A DNA stretch of 64,000 nucleotides from Candidatus Amulumruptor caecigallinarius (GTDB lineage: Bacteria > Bacteroidota > Bacteroidia > Bacteroidales > Muribaculaceae). Shown piece after piece: positions 16,991 through 24,678 of this stretch. The position numbers were made by a program, and so were the translations under genes. The stretch covers positions 1-64,000 of the forward strand of contig CALUMU010000013.1 of NCBI GenBank assembly GCA_944321825.1, read 5' to 3'. How positions within the stretch are numbered: the first letter of the stretch is position 1; every line of letters starts with the position of its first letter. A model generated the notes under the pieces. The model worked only from the letters and a program-made list of their open reading frames with translations. It was not told the DNA's origin and made no database searches.

Positions 16991-18475
16991 TTAGATTGTT
17001 CGGTGGGTTTCGTGTCCTTCGACATATATCGCGCTGAACGGACGTGCCGGGCAGAGGTTTTCGCAGGCTCCACATCCGATGCAACGCTCATCGTTGACCA
17101 CGGGTATTTTCGGCGAATCGGGGTTGTCCTTGTCGGACGGCACCATCTGTATGGCTCCCACGGGGCAGTGGCGGGCGCAGTTGCCGCACGCCACCCCTTC
17201 GGTCAGGGGGATGCAGTTGTCTTTGACCCACACGGCATGGCCTATCTGTATGGCTGATTTGTCGGCTCGGTCGATGGCGATAATCGCTCCTGCCGGGCAG
17301 ACCTCGGAGCATTTTGTGCACTCAGGGCGGCAATATCCGCGCTCGTATGACGACCGTGGCTGCATGAGTGTGGCGATGTCGGACGACGGACGGAGCACGC
17401 CGTTGGGGCAGACGGATACGCACAGCTGGCATCCGGTGCAGTGGTCGGTAAGGTGCTTGAGGCTCACGGCTCCCGGAGGGACTATCGGGGTCTTGCGGGC
17501 AGGAATTTTCTTGTCGGTGATTACAGCCAGTCCGCCATCGACGGTCTTTTCTTCTGCGCGGAGCAGTGCAGCGGTTCCGAGTGCCACCGTCGTGGTGAGG
17601 AAGCTGCGTCGGGCGGAGTCGGCCGGCTCTGTCGCCTCTGCTGGCTTGTCTGCCGTGGCCTTGCGGCGCGTATAAGATATGGCTCCTTGGCGGCATTTGC
17701 CGATGCAGTCCATACAGGCTACGCAGCGGGAGTAGTCGATTGCATGGTTTTTGCTGTCGATACACGCCGCCTTGCAGTTACGTGCGCACAGGCCGCAGCC
17801 GTTGCATTTTGAAGTGTCGATGACGGGCTTAAGCAACGAATACCGGGAGAGGAATCCCAGTACAGTGCCTACGGGGCATATCGTGTTACAGTAGGTGCGT
17901 CCGTTGCGCCATGCCAGCACTCCGAGGATTGCCACCGTGGCGGCGGCGATACCGAATGTGATGCCGCTGCGAATCCATACGTCCACAGAATAAAAAGCGT
18001 AGCTCTCATACCGCGCCGCCAGTCCGGCAAGAATGTTGTTGCCGCAGGCCCAGACGGGGGCGAGCAGGTTTTGCGCTATGCGTCCGTAGGAGCTGTAGGG
18101 AGCCAGCAACGCCACTACCGACCCGATGCCGAGGACGATGGCTGCTACCATCACGGCGAGCATCGTGTAGCGCAGTATGTTTTTGGCCGGTGAATAGGAG
18201 TAGCGGTTTTTCTTGCGTTTCTTGCCCATCCAGCCGAATATGTCCTGCATGACACCCAACGGGCATATTACAGAGCAGTACACCCTGCCGAGGAGGAGGG
18301 TCAGCACGACGAGCGCGACGATTACACCGACGTTAAGGGCCAGCAAGGCCGGCAGCAGCTGTATCTTGGCCATCCAGCCGAGCCATGCGTGGACCGTCCC
18401 GGTAAAATCGAGAAAAAGCAGCGTGATGCATATAAAGAATATCGCTGCCAGTATAACACGGATTTTTTTCAACAT
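16991..18475 (-). CDS. NapH/NapG-like membrane polyferredoxin fusion
   Basis: This 494-residue protein has an N-terminal membrane part (about 1-210) with helices and two CxxxCP motifs (CSVICPLGV, CNTICPVGT) as in NapH/NosR-type electron-transfer proteins. Two 4Fe-4S sets follow (CNGCGLCARNC, CVACMDCIGKC). A second twin-arginine-like segment lies in mid-protein (RRSFLTTTVALGTAALL, about 289-305). After it come further sets: CTGCQLCVSVC, CRPECTKCSEVC, CGNCARHC and CIGCGACENLC. It looks like a NapH-like membrane subunit joined to a NapG-like periplasmic ferredoxin. It would carry quinol electrons across the membrane to the exported reductase. Confidence 0.85.
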   Translation of the reverse strand: MLKKIRVILAAIFFICITLLFLDFTGTVHAWLGWMAKIQLLPALLALNVGVIVALVVLTLLLGRVYCSVICPLGVMQDIFGWMGKKRKKNRYSYSPAKNILRYTMLAVMVAAIVLGIGSVVALLAPYSSYGRIAQNLLAPVWACGNNILAGLAARYESYAFYSVDVWIRSGITFGIAAATVAILGVLAWRNGRTYCNTICPVGTVLGFLSRYSLLKPVIDTSKCNGCGLCARNCKAACIDSKNHAIDYSRCVACMDCIGKCRQGAISYTRRKATADKPAEATEPADSARRSFLTTTVALGTAALLRAEEKTVDGGLAVITDKKIPARKTPIVPPGAVSLKHLTDHCTGCQLCVSVCPNGVLRPSSDIATLMQPRSSYERGYCRPECTKCSEVCPAGAIIAIDRADKSAIQIGHAVWVKDNCIPLTEGVACGNCARHCPVGAIQMVPSDKDNPDSPKIPVVNDERCIGCGACENLCPARPFSAIYVEGHETHRTI

Positions 18476-18509
18476 GGTGTGTCGGATATGTTTTGTTGAC
18501 TGGGTTATT

Positions 18510-19049
18510 TCATTTTATGGAGCGGCCCATCTCGTAGGCTTGGCGCATATACGGGGTGTCGCGGACTTCGCCTATGCCGTACACGCCTTTGGCGGCTATT
18601 ACGCCCATCTCCTTCGAGCCTTTGAAGCAGGCGGCAAGCCCACGGAAACATTCGAGGGTGCAGTCCATGGTGTGCTTCTCGTCTTCGGCGGCAGTCATGA
18701 TGTAGTAAAACTCTTTGTCATTGAACTCAAGCCAGCGGGCCACGGTGCGGTCAAACACCGTTTTCATCTGGGCATTGATCGAGTAGAAATATACCGGGGA
18801 GGCGAGCACAAGGACATCGGCATCGAGCATTTTCTTCAAGATGTCGGGCATGTCGTCTTTTATGCAACACTGGCCGCTGTGGCTGTTGCAGTAATAACAG
18901 CCTCGGCAGTAGCCTACATTTTTGCTGGGAATCCATATTTTCTCCACGTTATTGCCGGCTTCCGATGCCCCACGTAGAAATTCGTCGCATAGCAGGTCGG
19001 AGTTGCCTCCTTTACGGGGGCTTCCTGAGAGTATCAATACTTTTTTCAT
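18510..19049 (-). CDS. Flavodoxin-family NAD(P)H oxidoreductase
   Basis: The start at 19049 (MKKVLILSGSPRKGGNSDLL) gives 179 residues of the NADPH-dependent FMN reductase/flavodoxin-like family. The FMN phosphate loop is SGSPRKGGNS, and a CRGCYYCNSHSGQC cluster (about 49-62) may bind metal or be redox active. ASPVYFYSINAQMK is the usual second FMN-binding loop. The upstream extension to 19106 lies between promoter and start. It is the first gene of the redox/uptake operon, whose promoter is at 19104-19111. Confidence 0.9.
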   Translation of the reverse strand: MKKVLILSGSPRKGGNSDLLCDEFLRGASEAGNNVEKIWIPSKNVGYCRGCYYCNSHSGQCCIKDDMPDILKKMLDADVLVLASPVYFYSINAQMKTVFDRTVARWLEFNDKEFYYIMTAAEDEKHTMDCTLECFRGLAACFKGSKEMGVIAAKGVYGIGEVRDTPYMRQAYEMGRSIK

Positions 19050-19103
19050 CGGTTCAGAATTTAGGAAACAGTTGGATTGTTGTGTCAGCTTATTATGCAA
19101 ATA

Positions 19104-19173
19104 CAAAGATAATGCGAGATATGCAGAGACGCACCACCATAATTACTGATATGATAACCAAAATTACAGATAT
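19104..19173 (-). promoter_or_regulatory. Promoter and possible operator of the redox/uptake operon
   Basis: On the minus strand TATCTTTG (19111-19104) is a -7 box about 55 bases before the first start codon. Upstream, ATTACTGATAT (19142-19152) and ATTACAGATAT (19163-19173) form a direct repeat with 21-base spacing. That is two helical turns, suggesting a pair of activator or repressor half-sites. The regulator is unknown. Confidence 0.5.
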
Positions 19174-19252
19174 ATGGTAAATATACTTGTTTTTAACGGA
19201 TTAACAGCGTAATTTTACGAAAAATAACACGCGACACAGTTCCACAATATCT

Positions 19253-19484
19253 ATGCCTACGATTTTGAACTATTTGGCTTCAGGTTTTACTTTGCATCGT
19301 TTGACCATCTGCCCATACATGTGCATGTGAGAAAAGGTGATGCGGAAGCGAAATAGAACCAGAGCTTAAAGTTGACTATAACCATGGCTTCAAGGCCAAA
19401 GAGATGACAAAGATTCTCAATACTGTGGTTACCTATCAGGAAGAAATCATTGCCGCCTGGAATGAGAACGAACAGAAAAAGTGA
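19253..19484 (+). pseudogene. Degraded DUF4160 gene
   Basis: The start MPTIL and the pieces FRFYFASFDHLPIHVHVRK and YNHGFKAKEMTKILNTVV, in different frames with an internal stop, match the small DUF4160 family (about 80 residues, conserved HVHV). The expected length, 77 codons, is retained. Two frame lesions are present, near 19270 and 19352. The stop (19482-19484) shares a base with the start of the next gene, the usual DUF4160-DUF2442 arrangement. Confidence 0.7.
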
Positions 19485-19903
19485 TGTCTATGGAAAAGAT
19501 TAAAAGATTATGGTTTGATGAATACTTCATCCACATGGAGTCAACGGAAGCCCGCACGTATAAGTTGCCGCTGGTCGGTTCTCCCAGGCTTTTGAACGCT
19601 ACGCCTGAAGAACGCGATGCTTACTCGATAGAACTTGACGGGACTGCGATAAGGTGGGATAATGTTGATGAGGATATTTTCATCACAGCCTTTTACGACT
19701 ACCAAGATGGCTCGCAGAACAAAATCGCCAATCTTTTCTTCAAATACCCGATGCTGTCAGTCGGCGGAATGGCAAAGGCTATAGGAATTGACAGGTCGTT
19801 GCTTTATCAGTATGTTTATGGCGTCAAGACACCCAGCTCAAGCCGTGAACGTGAAATCTTCAAAGCTTTTCGTGACCTCGGTGCTGAACTGAGCCAAATT
19901 TGA
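19484..19903 (+). CDS. DUF2442 protein with C-terminal HTH
   Basis: The protein is about 139 residues. The N-terminal part (WFDEYFIHMESTEARTYKLP, LLNATPEERDAY) fits DUF2442. The C-terminal half has a helix-turn-helix (MAKAIGIDRSLLYQYVYGVK, about 102-121). DUF4160/DUF2442 pairs resemble toxin-antitoxin modules in size and linkage; here only this partner is intact. It could still act as a DNA-binding regulator. ATG at 19484 couples to the upstream stop; ATG at 19490 is an alternative. Confidence 0.75.
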   Translation: MSMEKIKRLWFDEYFIHMESTEARTYKLPLVGSPRLLNATPEERDAYSIELDGTAIRWDNVDEDIFITAFYDYQDGSQNKIANLFFKYPMLSVGGMAKAIGIDRSLLYQYVYGVKTPSSSREREIFKAFRDLGAELSQI

Positions 19904-19933
19904 TAACCAATAAAACGCAAACAACGTCTAAAA

Positions 19934-19974
19934 TAGTCCACAAAATCGGGGCAAGTGATTTTGTGGACTAACTT
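19934..19974. repeat. Perfect 14-bp hairpin with shared TTTTGTGGACTAACTT motif
   Basis: TAGTCCACAAAATC (19934-19947) pairs with GATTTTGTGGACTA (19957-19970). The right side continues into ACTT, giving TTTTGTGGACTAACTT, which also occurs at 22365-22380. It could terminate the DUF2442 transcript, but its recurrence suggests a dispersed repeat. Confidence 0.65.
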
Positions 19975-20089
19975 TGATAATCAACGGTAAGAAGAAGGGA
20001 TGGCTTGCGTTTGAGGACGCACGAGCCGTGCGTCCCTACTGGGGGATGATGGCTGATGCTGTGCCGAGGTTCTGCAACTCCCTCTGATT

Positions 20090-20659
20090 TTATGATTTGA
20101 TTTTACGCATTATCCTTGCAGGGACTCCGGCGACTACGGTGCCGTCGGGGACATCTTTGGTGACTACAGCCCCGGCTCCTACTATCGCGTTTTCACCGAC
20201 AGTCACGCCGGGCAGTATGACCGCTCCGGCTCCGAGCCATGCGTTGCGGCGGATAACGACTGGCTTGACGAGCAGATTGTGGCGCAGCTCAGGCTCTTCG
20301 GGGTGGGACTCGGTGGTAATCTTGACTCCGGGACCGATGAAAACTCCGTCCTCAATCGTTATGCCGCCCTGGTCGAGGAATGTGCAGCCGAAATTGATGA
20401 ATACCTCCTTGCCCACGCGGGTCAATTTGCCGAAAGCGGTGTAGAATGGTGGGAACATCCTTACCGACGGGTCCAGCTCCTGCCCCCATATCTGTTCGAG
20501 CAGCGAGCGGCGGGCATCCATAGGGTGATAGCCGGTGTTGAGTTCGCCCACCAAGGAGAGCGTAGCTTCAAATTCACTGCGTAAGTCCGCGAAATCGGGG
20601 TCGGATTCAAGTATGCGCTCTCCTCTGCGCATACGTTCGATAACTCTGCTGTATTTCAT
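20090..20659 (-). CDS. Left-handed beta-helix O-acetyltransferase (sugar type)
   Basis: The start at 20659 (MKYSRVIERM) gives 189 residues of the maltose/galactoside acetyltransferase family. An N-terminal helical 'mac' region (RGERILESDPDF) is followed by hexapeptide repeats, including ITIEDGVFIGPGVKITTE, RNAWLGAGAVILPGVTVGE and NAIVGAGAVVTKDV. The catalytic-type His is in ESHPEEPELR. It uses acetyl-CoA to acetylate a sugar or similar hydroxyl. It stands alone between repeats and a membrane-protein gene. Confidence 0.9.
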   Translation of the reverse strand: MKYSRVIERMRRGERILESDPDFADLRSEFEATLSLVGELNTGYHPMDARRSLLEQIWGQELDPSVRMFPPFYTAFGKLTRVGKEVFINFGCTFLDQGGITIEDGVFIGPGVKITTESHPEEPELRHNLLVKPVVIRRNAWLGAGAVILPGVTVGENAIVGAGAVVTKDVPDGTVVAGVPARIMRKIKS

Positions 20660-20750
20660 GATTTTTGATTTTTCTAAATGCAAAATTATGATGTAAGCCG
20701 GACTGCGTCAGTACCTGAATTACGGCAGATTATACCTCTATTACAGAAAA

Positions 20751-20799
20751 ATGTCGGGGCGATGCAGCTGTCACGCACAGCACGGCATCGCCCCGACAT
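20751..20799. terminator. Strong 14-bp hairpin
   Basis: ATGTCGGGGCGATG (20751-20764) pairs perfectly with 20786-20799, and the loop contains an inner GCTGT/ACAGC stem. No T-run follows on either strand. It may block or terminate transcription from the minus-strand gene at 21052. The remaining 20660-21051 holds a palindromic repeat at 20913-20990 and no gene. Confidence 0.45.
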
Positions 20800-20912
20800 G
20801 CTCATCCCTCACAGCATGTTTTTCAGCATCTACTTATCGGTGCGGCTTATGATACAGGTGAATTTGCCGCCGATGTGGCCAGGCTTTGTTAAATCTGAGT
20901 TCTTTCAAGGAT

Positions 20913-20990
20913 TTTCGGACTGTTTTTGCCGCTCGCAATCGTCATGTAGCTCGCTACACTCCTATCGCTCGCATCAAAACATCTCCGAAA
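20913..20990. repeat. Palindromic repeat with GTAGCTCGCTAC core, copy 1
   Basis: This 78-base symmetric element is centred between 20951 and 20952. TTTCGGA (20913-20919) pairs with TCCGAAA (20984-20990), and the centre is TGTAGCTCGCTACA (20945-20958); TGTTTT and GCGAGCG-like steps match between them. The core recurs at 22294-22307. It would fold into a long hairpin as DNA or RNA. Confidence 0.6.
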
Positions 20991-21051
20991 CTCCTTATAA
21001 AAATCTATGTGTGAAATCAAAATAGCTCCTAAATCAAAAACAGGTTCTTGT

Positions 21052-22197
21052 TCATAATCCTGCTTTTCGCTCGGCTATGCGTTCGTTGGCCATTCTGGCA
21101 TCTATTTCGCTGTTGTGGCAACCGCCCTCGGCATCGTACCATACCGTCTTCGAGCTGCCGCCTCCGCCGCCACCTCCTCCGGCCGCGCTGCCTCCCACGA
21201 ACAGGATAGCGGCGATACCGGCGAGTATCAGCAGGATTTGCAGAATCAGCCGCAGCAATATCGTAATCAGCCCGACCGCAGCTATGATGACACCGATGAT
21301 ATAGACGGCAATGAAAAGTGTGAGCAGCGAGCCGTTGACTTTTCCGGCTGTCGACACGTTGCGTTTCCAGGAGATGAACGTGCCTATACCGAAAGATGCC
21401 AAAAACACTATGGCGGCAACGACCTCGTTGGCGCTTCTCCACCACACGGCACCGGCAAAGACGGCGATGAGTGTCAGCGGTATGCACGCTCCCATGCTTA
21501 TCGCCATGGGCTTGATGGAGATTTCCTTGTCGGAATGTTCGCCAAAAAGCAGACGTTCGTACAGCTTGATGCTGAAAACCTGCGCTACGACAAATATCAC
21601 AAACGGTATGGCCCGCAGGGCGGACCCCCAGAAGCCGTAGGTGTCATAATCGCACCACCAGAACACATCGCCGCCCAACGTGGCGTAGGCCCAGATTTCA
21701 AGTGCCGAGGCGAGCAGGATGCAGAGAGGTACGAGCAGCAGTGCCGGGCGGCGCAGCAGCTCTATCCGTCCGAGAAAGAGCAGCAGTATGGCTGCAACGA
21801 ACAGTATAGAGATTATGATATACGGGGTTATGGTGGTGAAGAAATGCTCGATGGCGGTATGCTTGCCGTCCTGGCGCAAGTCGGGAAACAGCCCTACCGT
21901 GCCGGCGGGATTGTCCTCGCTCAGTACGAGCAGATCTCCATCGATGCAGTATTCCTTGTCGTCACGGACGATGACACCTCGGCCCGGATTGCCTTCGAGT
22001 ACGCGGGTGAGGGTCAGCTCTTCGCCGTTGGCTATTTTGAAGGCTGCCGTGCCGGGGACTTCGCCACCGCTTTTGGCTGGCTCGATTGTGTAGGCCTGGA
22101 TCGAGTCGGAGAATAGCACATCGACGACATATTTCTGTGCGCTTGCGCATAGTGCATTAACCAGCAGTATGGTAAAAACTATCAGTCGTGTTTTCAT
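21052..22197 (-). CDS. Multi-pass membrane protein, hypothetical
   Basis: This 381-residue protein has a signal peptide (MKTRLIVFTILLVNALCASA). Its periplasmic beta domain (about 22-115) is followed by about eight hydrophobic helices. Gly-rich AGGGGGGGGSS and a polar tail (about 340-381) come next. I do not recognise a family. Composition matches the core genome. The start codon lies directly against the end of a 183-bp inverted-repeat element (22198-22380), so its promoter must be inside or beyond that element. Confidence 0.6.
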   Translation of the reverse strand: MKTRLIVFTILLVNALCASAQKYVVDVLFSDSIQAYTIEPAKSGGEVPGTAAFKIANGEELTLTRVLEGNPGRGVIVRDDKEYCIDGDLLVLSEDNPAGTVGLFPDLRQDGKHTAIEHFFTTITPYIIISILFVAAILLLFLGRIELLRRPALLLVPLCILLASALEIWAYATLGGDVFWWCDYDTYGFWGSALRAIPFVIFVVAQVFSIKLYERLLFGEHSDKEISIKPMAISMGACIPLTLIAVFAGAVWWRSANEVVAAIVFLASFGIGTFISWKRNVSTAGKVNGSLLTLFIAVYIIGVIIAAVGLITILLRLILQILLILAGIAAILFVGGSAAGGGGGGGGSSKTVWYDAEGGCHNSEIDARMANERIAERKAGL

Positions 22198-22380
22198 AAG
22201 TTAGTCAACAAAATTAGTTTATATCATCAAGTCAGTCCCATTTTGCGATGCTTTTGCGGTTTTTTGGGCTGATTCCGTACTCGTCGTCAATCACGTAGCT
22301 CGCTACGCTCAATCCTCCTCATCCAGAATCATCGCCAAAATTCACGCAAAATCATTCGCTCTAATTTTGTGGACTAACTT
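22198..22380. repeat. 183-bp element with 20-bp terminal inverted repeats
   Basis: AAGTTAGTCAACAAAATTAG (22198-22217) matches the complement of 22361-22380 at 19 of 20 positions. Inside is a second palindrome with core CGTAGCTCGCTACG (22294-22307) and symmetric GATTC/GAATC steps (22271-22330). It encodes no protein. It looks like a non-autonomous mobile or REP-like repeat. The remaining 22381-22544 has only a hairpin (22492-22523, arms GACAAGAAGC/GCTTCTTGTC). Confidence 0.6.
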
Positions 22381-22544
22381 AAGAAGCTTCTAAGTAGGTA
22401 GATAAGGTTGGTGCGGAAGTGCTATGGTGTAGGGCGTTTGTGTCAGCACGTCATAAGGCTTGTTTATACAGATGGCAATGGGACAAGAAGCCGTGTCGGT
22501 TTGGTATGACACAGCTTCTTGTCTGAAGATATTTAGTAGGGCAG

Positions 22545-23231
22545 TTATTTCAGATAACGTATAGCTAATTTCAGTGATTTTATCTTAGCATACTCGGCCG
22601 CTTTTGAATCGGACATGGTAAGGTTGTGCGCATTAATATTGACTGGTGTACCGGCTGTGATGACGGCAGTTCCCTCTCCTGTAGACGTGCGGGCTATGCT
22701 GCCGACTTGGTGCGAGATTACTTCGTTGCCCTCTGCGTCAAGGCCGATTAGATCAACCGAGAGGGGGGTCATGGTCCCGTCGTTGAATGCTAAGGCATCT
22801 TTCCCTTCCAAGGGTATGTCTTTTGCGGCAACGACTTCTCCAGCGAGGTCGTAGCGCGGATCTATGTCCCCTTTGCTGAAGAAGTCTTTAAACTGGACTG
22901 TTACGGGAGCCTTTACGGTGAGTTCGTCGGTGTTTTCAAGGGCGAGGGTTGAGCCGCTCCATTCCTGGGCTGCTTTCTCGGCTTTTTCGCGGGCTTCGGC
23001 GTAGATTTTCTCGTATTTCTCGAATACGGCTTTGGCATCGGATTCCGATTCGCTTGCTCCGAGTTTTGCTTTGAGTTCTTCTGACTGTGTGTTTAATTCG
23101 GCGGCAATGGCTGGTACTTTGCCGAAAAGCATAGACTCCGAGGATGATGACGATGAGCCGCCGCATGATGATAGAATAAATGATACAGCCGCTATGGACA
23201 GGGCGGATGTGATGAACAGTTGCTTTCTCAT
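22545..23231 (-). CDS. Lipoprotein, hypothetical
   Basis: This 228-residue protein has a lipoprotein signal: hydrophobic AAVSFIL then LSSCGG, with the lipidated Cys at 23, followed by a Ser linker. A helical segment rich in Glu, Lys and Ala (about 45-90) suggests a coiled coil, and the C-terminal half is beta-rich (VKAPVTVQF, SVDLIGLDAEGNEVISHQV). No family is recognised. Four 9-bp repeats lie immediately upstream, and the last one supplies the T of ATG. An envelope location is certain enough; function is unknown. Confidence 0.65.
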   Translation of the reverse strand: MRKQLFITSALSIAAVSFILSSCGGSSSSSSESMLFGKVPAIAAELNTQSEELKAKLGASESESDAKAVFEKYEKIYAEAREKAEKAAQEWSGSTLALENTDELTVKAPVTVQFKDFFSKGDIDPRYDLAGEVVAAKDIPLEGKDALAFNDGTMTPLSVDLIGLDAEGNEVISHQVGSIARTSTGEGTAVITAGTPVNINAHNLTMSDSKAAEYAKIKSLKLAIRYLK

Positions 23232-23266
23232 GGTGTTAATGGTGTTAATGGTGTTAATGGTGTTGA
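23231..23266. repeat. 9-bp tandem repeat abutting the lipoprotein start codon
   Basis: TGGTGTTAA occurs three times exactly (23231-23257) and once as TGGTGTTGA (23258-23266). On the gene's strand this reads AACACCATT repeats ending in AACACCATG, the start codon. Copy-number change would move upstream signals relative to the start. Confidence 0.85.
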
Positions 23267-23447
23267 TGTGAAACTTGATAAATTGGTCGATGTTTATTGT
23301 GTCAGCAAACTAACGCCAAATTTTACAATTATAAAGAAACAACGGATAAATTATCGGATGACAATCAGTAAAAATCGCCTCACGGCGATGTAACAATAGG
23401 TAAATTATTGCTGTGTCAATGGGTAAATATCGCTGATTACCAATATG

Positions 23448-24476
23448 TTATGGGGGGGTAGAAGCCCTGTACTGAGCAGGGGTCATCCCTGCGATTGCGA
23501 CGAATACGCGGTGGAAGCTTTGTCGAGAATTGAATCCCGACTCCTCGGCGATTTCGTCCAGGCGGCGCGGTGTGCCTGTAAGCAGCCCCATCGCGTGCTT
23601 GACGCGCAGACGGTTGATGTGGTCGTAGAATGTCATGCCTGTCTCCGTCTTGAAGTATGCGGAGGCATAAGTGCGGTTGGTGTTAGCCATCCGTGCGATG
23701 TCAGACAGCTTTAGCATGGGATTGAGATATATGCGGTCTTCCACTATGAGCCGGGTTATCCTCGCGAATACCTGGCTGCGGATGTCGGGCGATTTGTCGG
23801 GTATAGATTCAATCGGGGCTACAGGGTGCAACTCATCGACCACGGATTTGTGCTTGTAGATGAAGTAGCAGATGAAAATCCACAGCATGAGCGTAAGGGT
23901 CATATATATTGCGTCATACCAGGGGCTGTATGTGGTGCAGCTTATGACCCAGACTGTCAGGATTATGAAAAAAGCCCAGAGGATGTTCTGGAGCCATCGG
24001 AGGTCGATGTCCTCGTTGTACGAGAATGTGGCTTTGAGCGACCTGTTGTATCGTGGTATCGCGAAGCATGCCCATGTCGCGGTCGAAAGCCCGAGGATGA
24101 CAGCCAGGATCATGTCTATGTGGTAGAATACGGGATGCTTGAATAGCACCATGAGCAGCGGCAGGATGACGAAAGGGGCTTCGACCAAGGCGATTGTTTT
24201 CAGTGTCAGCCGTCCGGGATTGCATAATTCCCACAGTATGCAGGCGTAGAGAGGGACTGCAACGACATCTACGGCGGTTATCAGGTCTAATGCCGACATG
24301 AACTGCGGATGTGCCAGCACGACAGCATCTTTCACAAACCCGGCGGCCATGACTGTCATCAGTACCGTCACCAGGCGCGAAAGCATGTCCGAGCCTTTGC
24401 GCCAGAAAATCCACGCAATCATGGCCGTGAACATGAAGCTCGTGCCTAACAGGAAATATTGAACAGCATTTACCAT
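23448..24476 (-). CDS. Membrane-bound AraC-family transcriptional regulator
   Basis: The 342-residue protein has seven likely membrane helices in its first 210 residues. An AraC DNA-binding domain follows (about 240-340), with LSDIARMANTNRTYASAYFK and LDEIAEESGFNSRQSFHRVF as the two helix-turn-helix units and GMTPAQYR at the end. In Bacteroidetes such proteins are thought to sense an envelope signal. The lipoprotein gene (start 23231) lies 217 bases downstream on the same strand and could be a target; this is inference. Confidence 0.85.
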   Translation of the reverse strand: MVNAVQYFLLGTSFMFTAMIAWIFWRKGSDMLSRLVTVLMTVMAAGFVKDAVVLAHPQFMSALDLITAVDVVAVPLYACILWELCNPGRLTLKTIALVEAPFVILPLLMVLFKHPVFYHIDMILAVILGLSTATWACFAIPRYNRSLKATFSYNEDIDLRWLQNILWAFFIILTVWVISCTTYSPWYDAIYMTLTLMLWIFICYFIYKHKSVVDELHPVAPIESIPDKSPDIRSQVFARITRLIVEDRIYLNPMLKLSDIARMANTNRTYASAYFKTETGMTFYDHINRLRVKHAMGLLTGTPRRLDEIAEESGFNSRQSFHRVFVAIAGMTPAQYRASTPP

Positions 24477-24647
24477 AATGTTGTTGACCAGCGTAGAAGC
24501 TGTTACTGTCGAAAGGTGTGAATGGTTATAAACTACACGTTGAATAGCATCTAAACCGGCGCTGTGTTGTGGAGGTGTTTATGTGATGTCTGTTGGATGT
24601 GTTTGTAAGAAGATATGTAAAGGTAGTAATTTTCGGCGAAATTCGCT

Positions 24648-24655
24648 ACCTTTGA
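24648..24655 (+). promoter_or_regulatory. Promoter of the NimA-like gene
   Basis: TACCTTTG is a -7 box 23 bases before ATG 24679. It supports that start over the upstream frame opening at 24583. Confidence 0.55.
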
Positions 24656-24678
24656 CTTCGTCCAATAATAAGAAACAT

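Noticed and set aside
20678-21025. Open frame of 115 codons on the plus strand
   Set aside because: It spans a strong hairpin and a palindromic repeat, has no domain and begins inside the leader of the acetyltransferase; judged non-coding.
23452-23458. G7 tract as a phase-variable switch in the AraC-type regulator
   Set aside because: It lies in the last few codons (STPP-stop), so slippage would hardly affect the protein.
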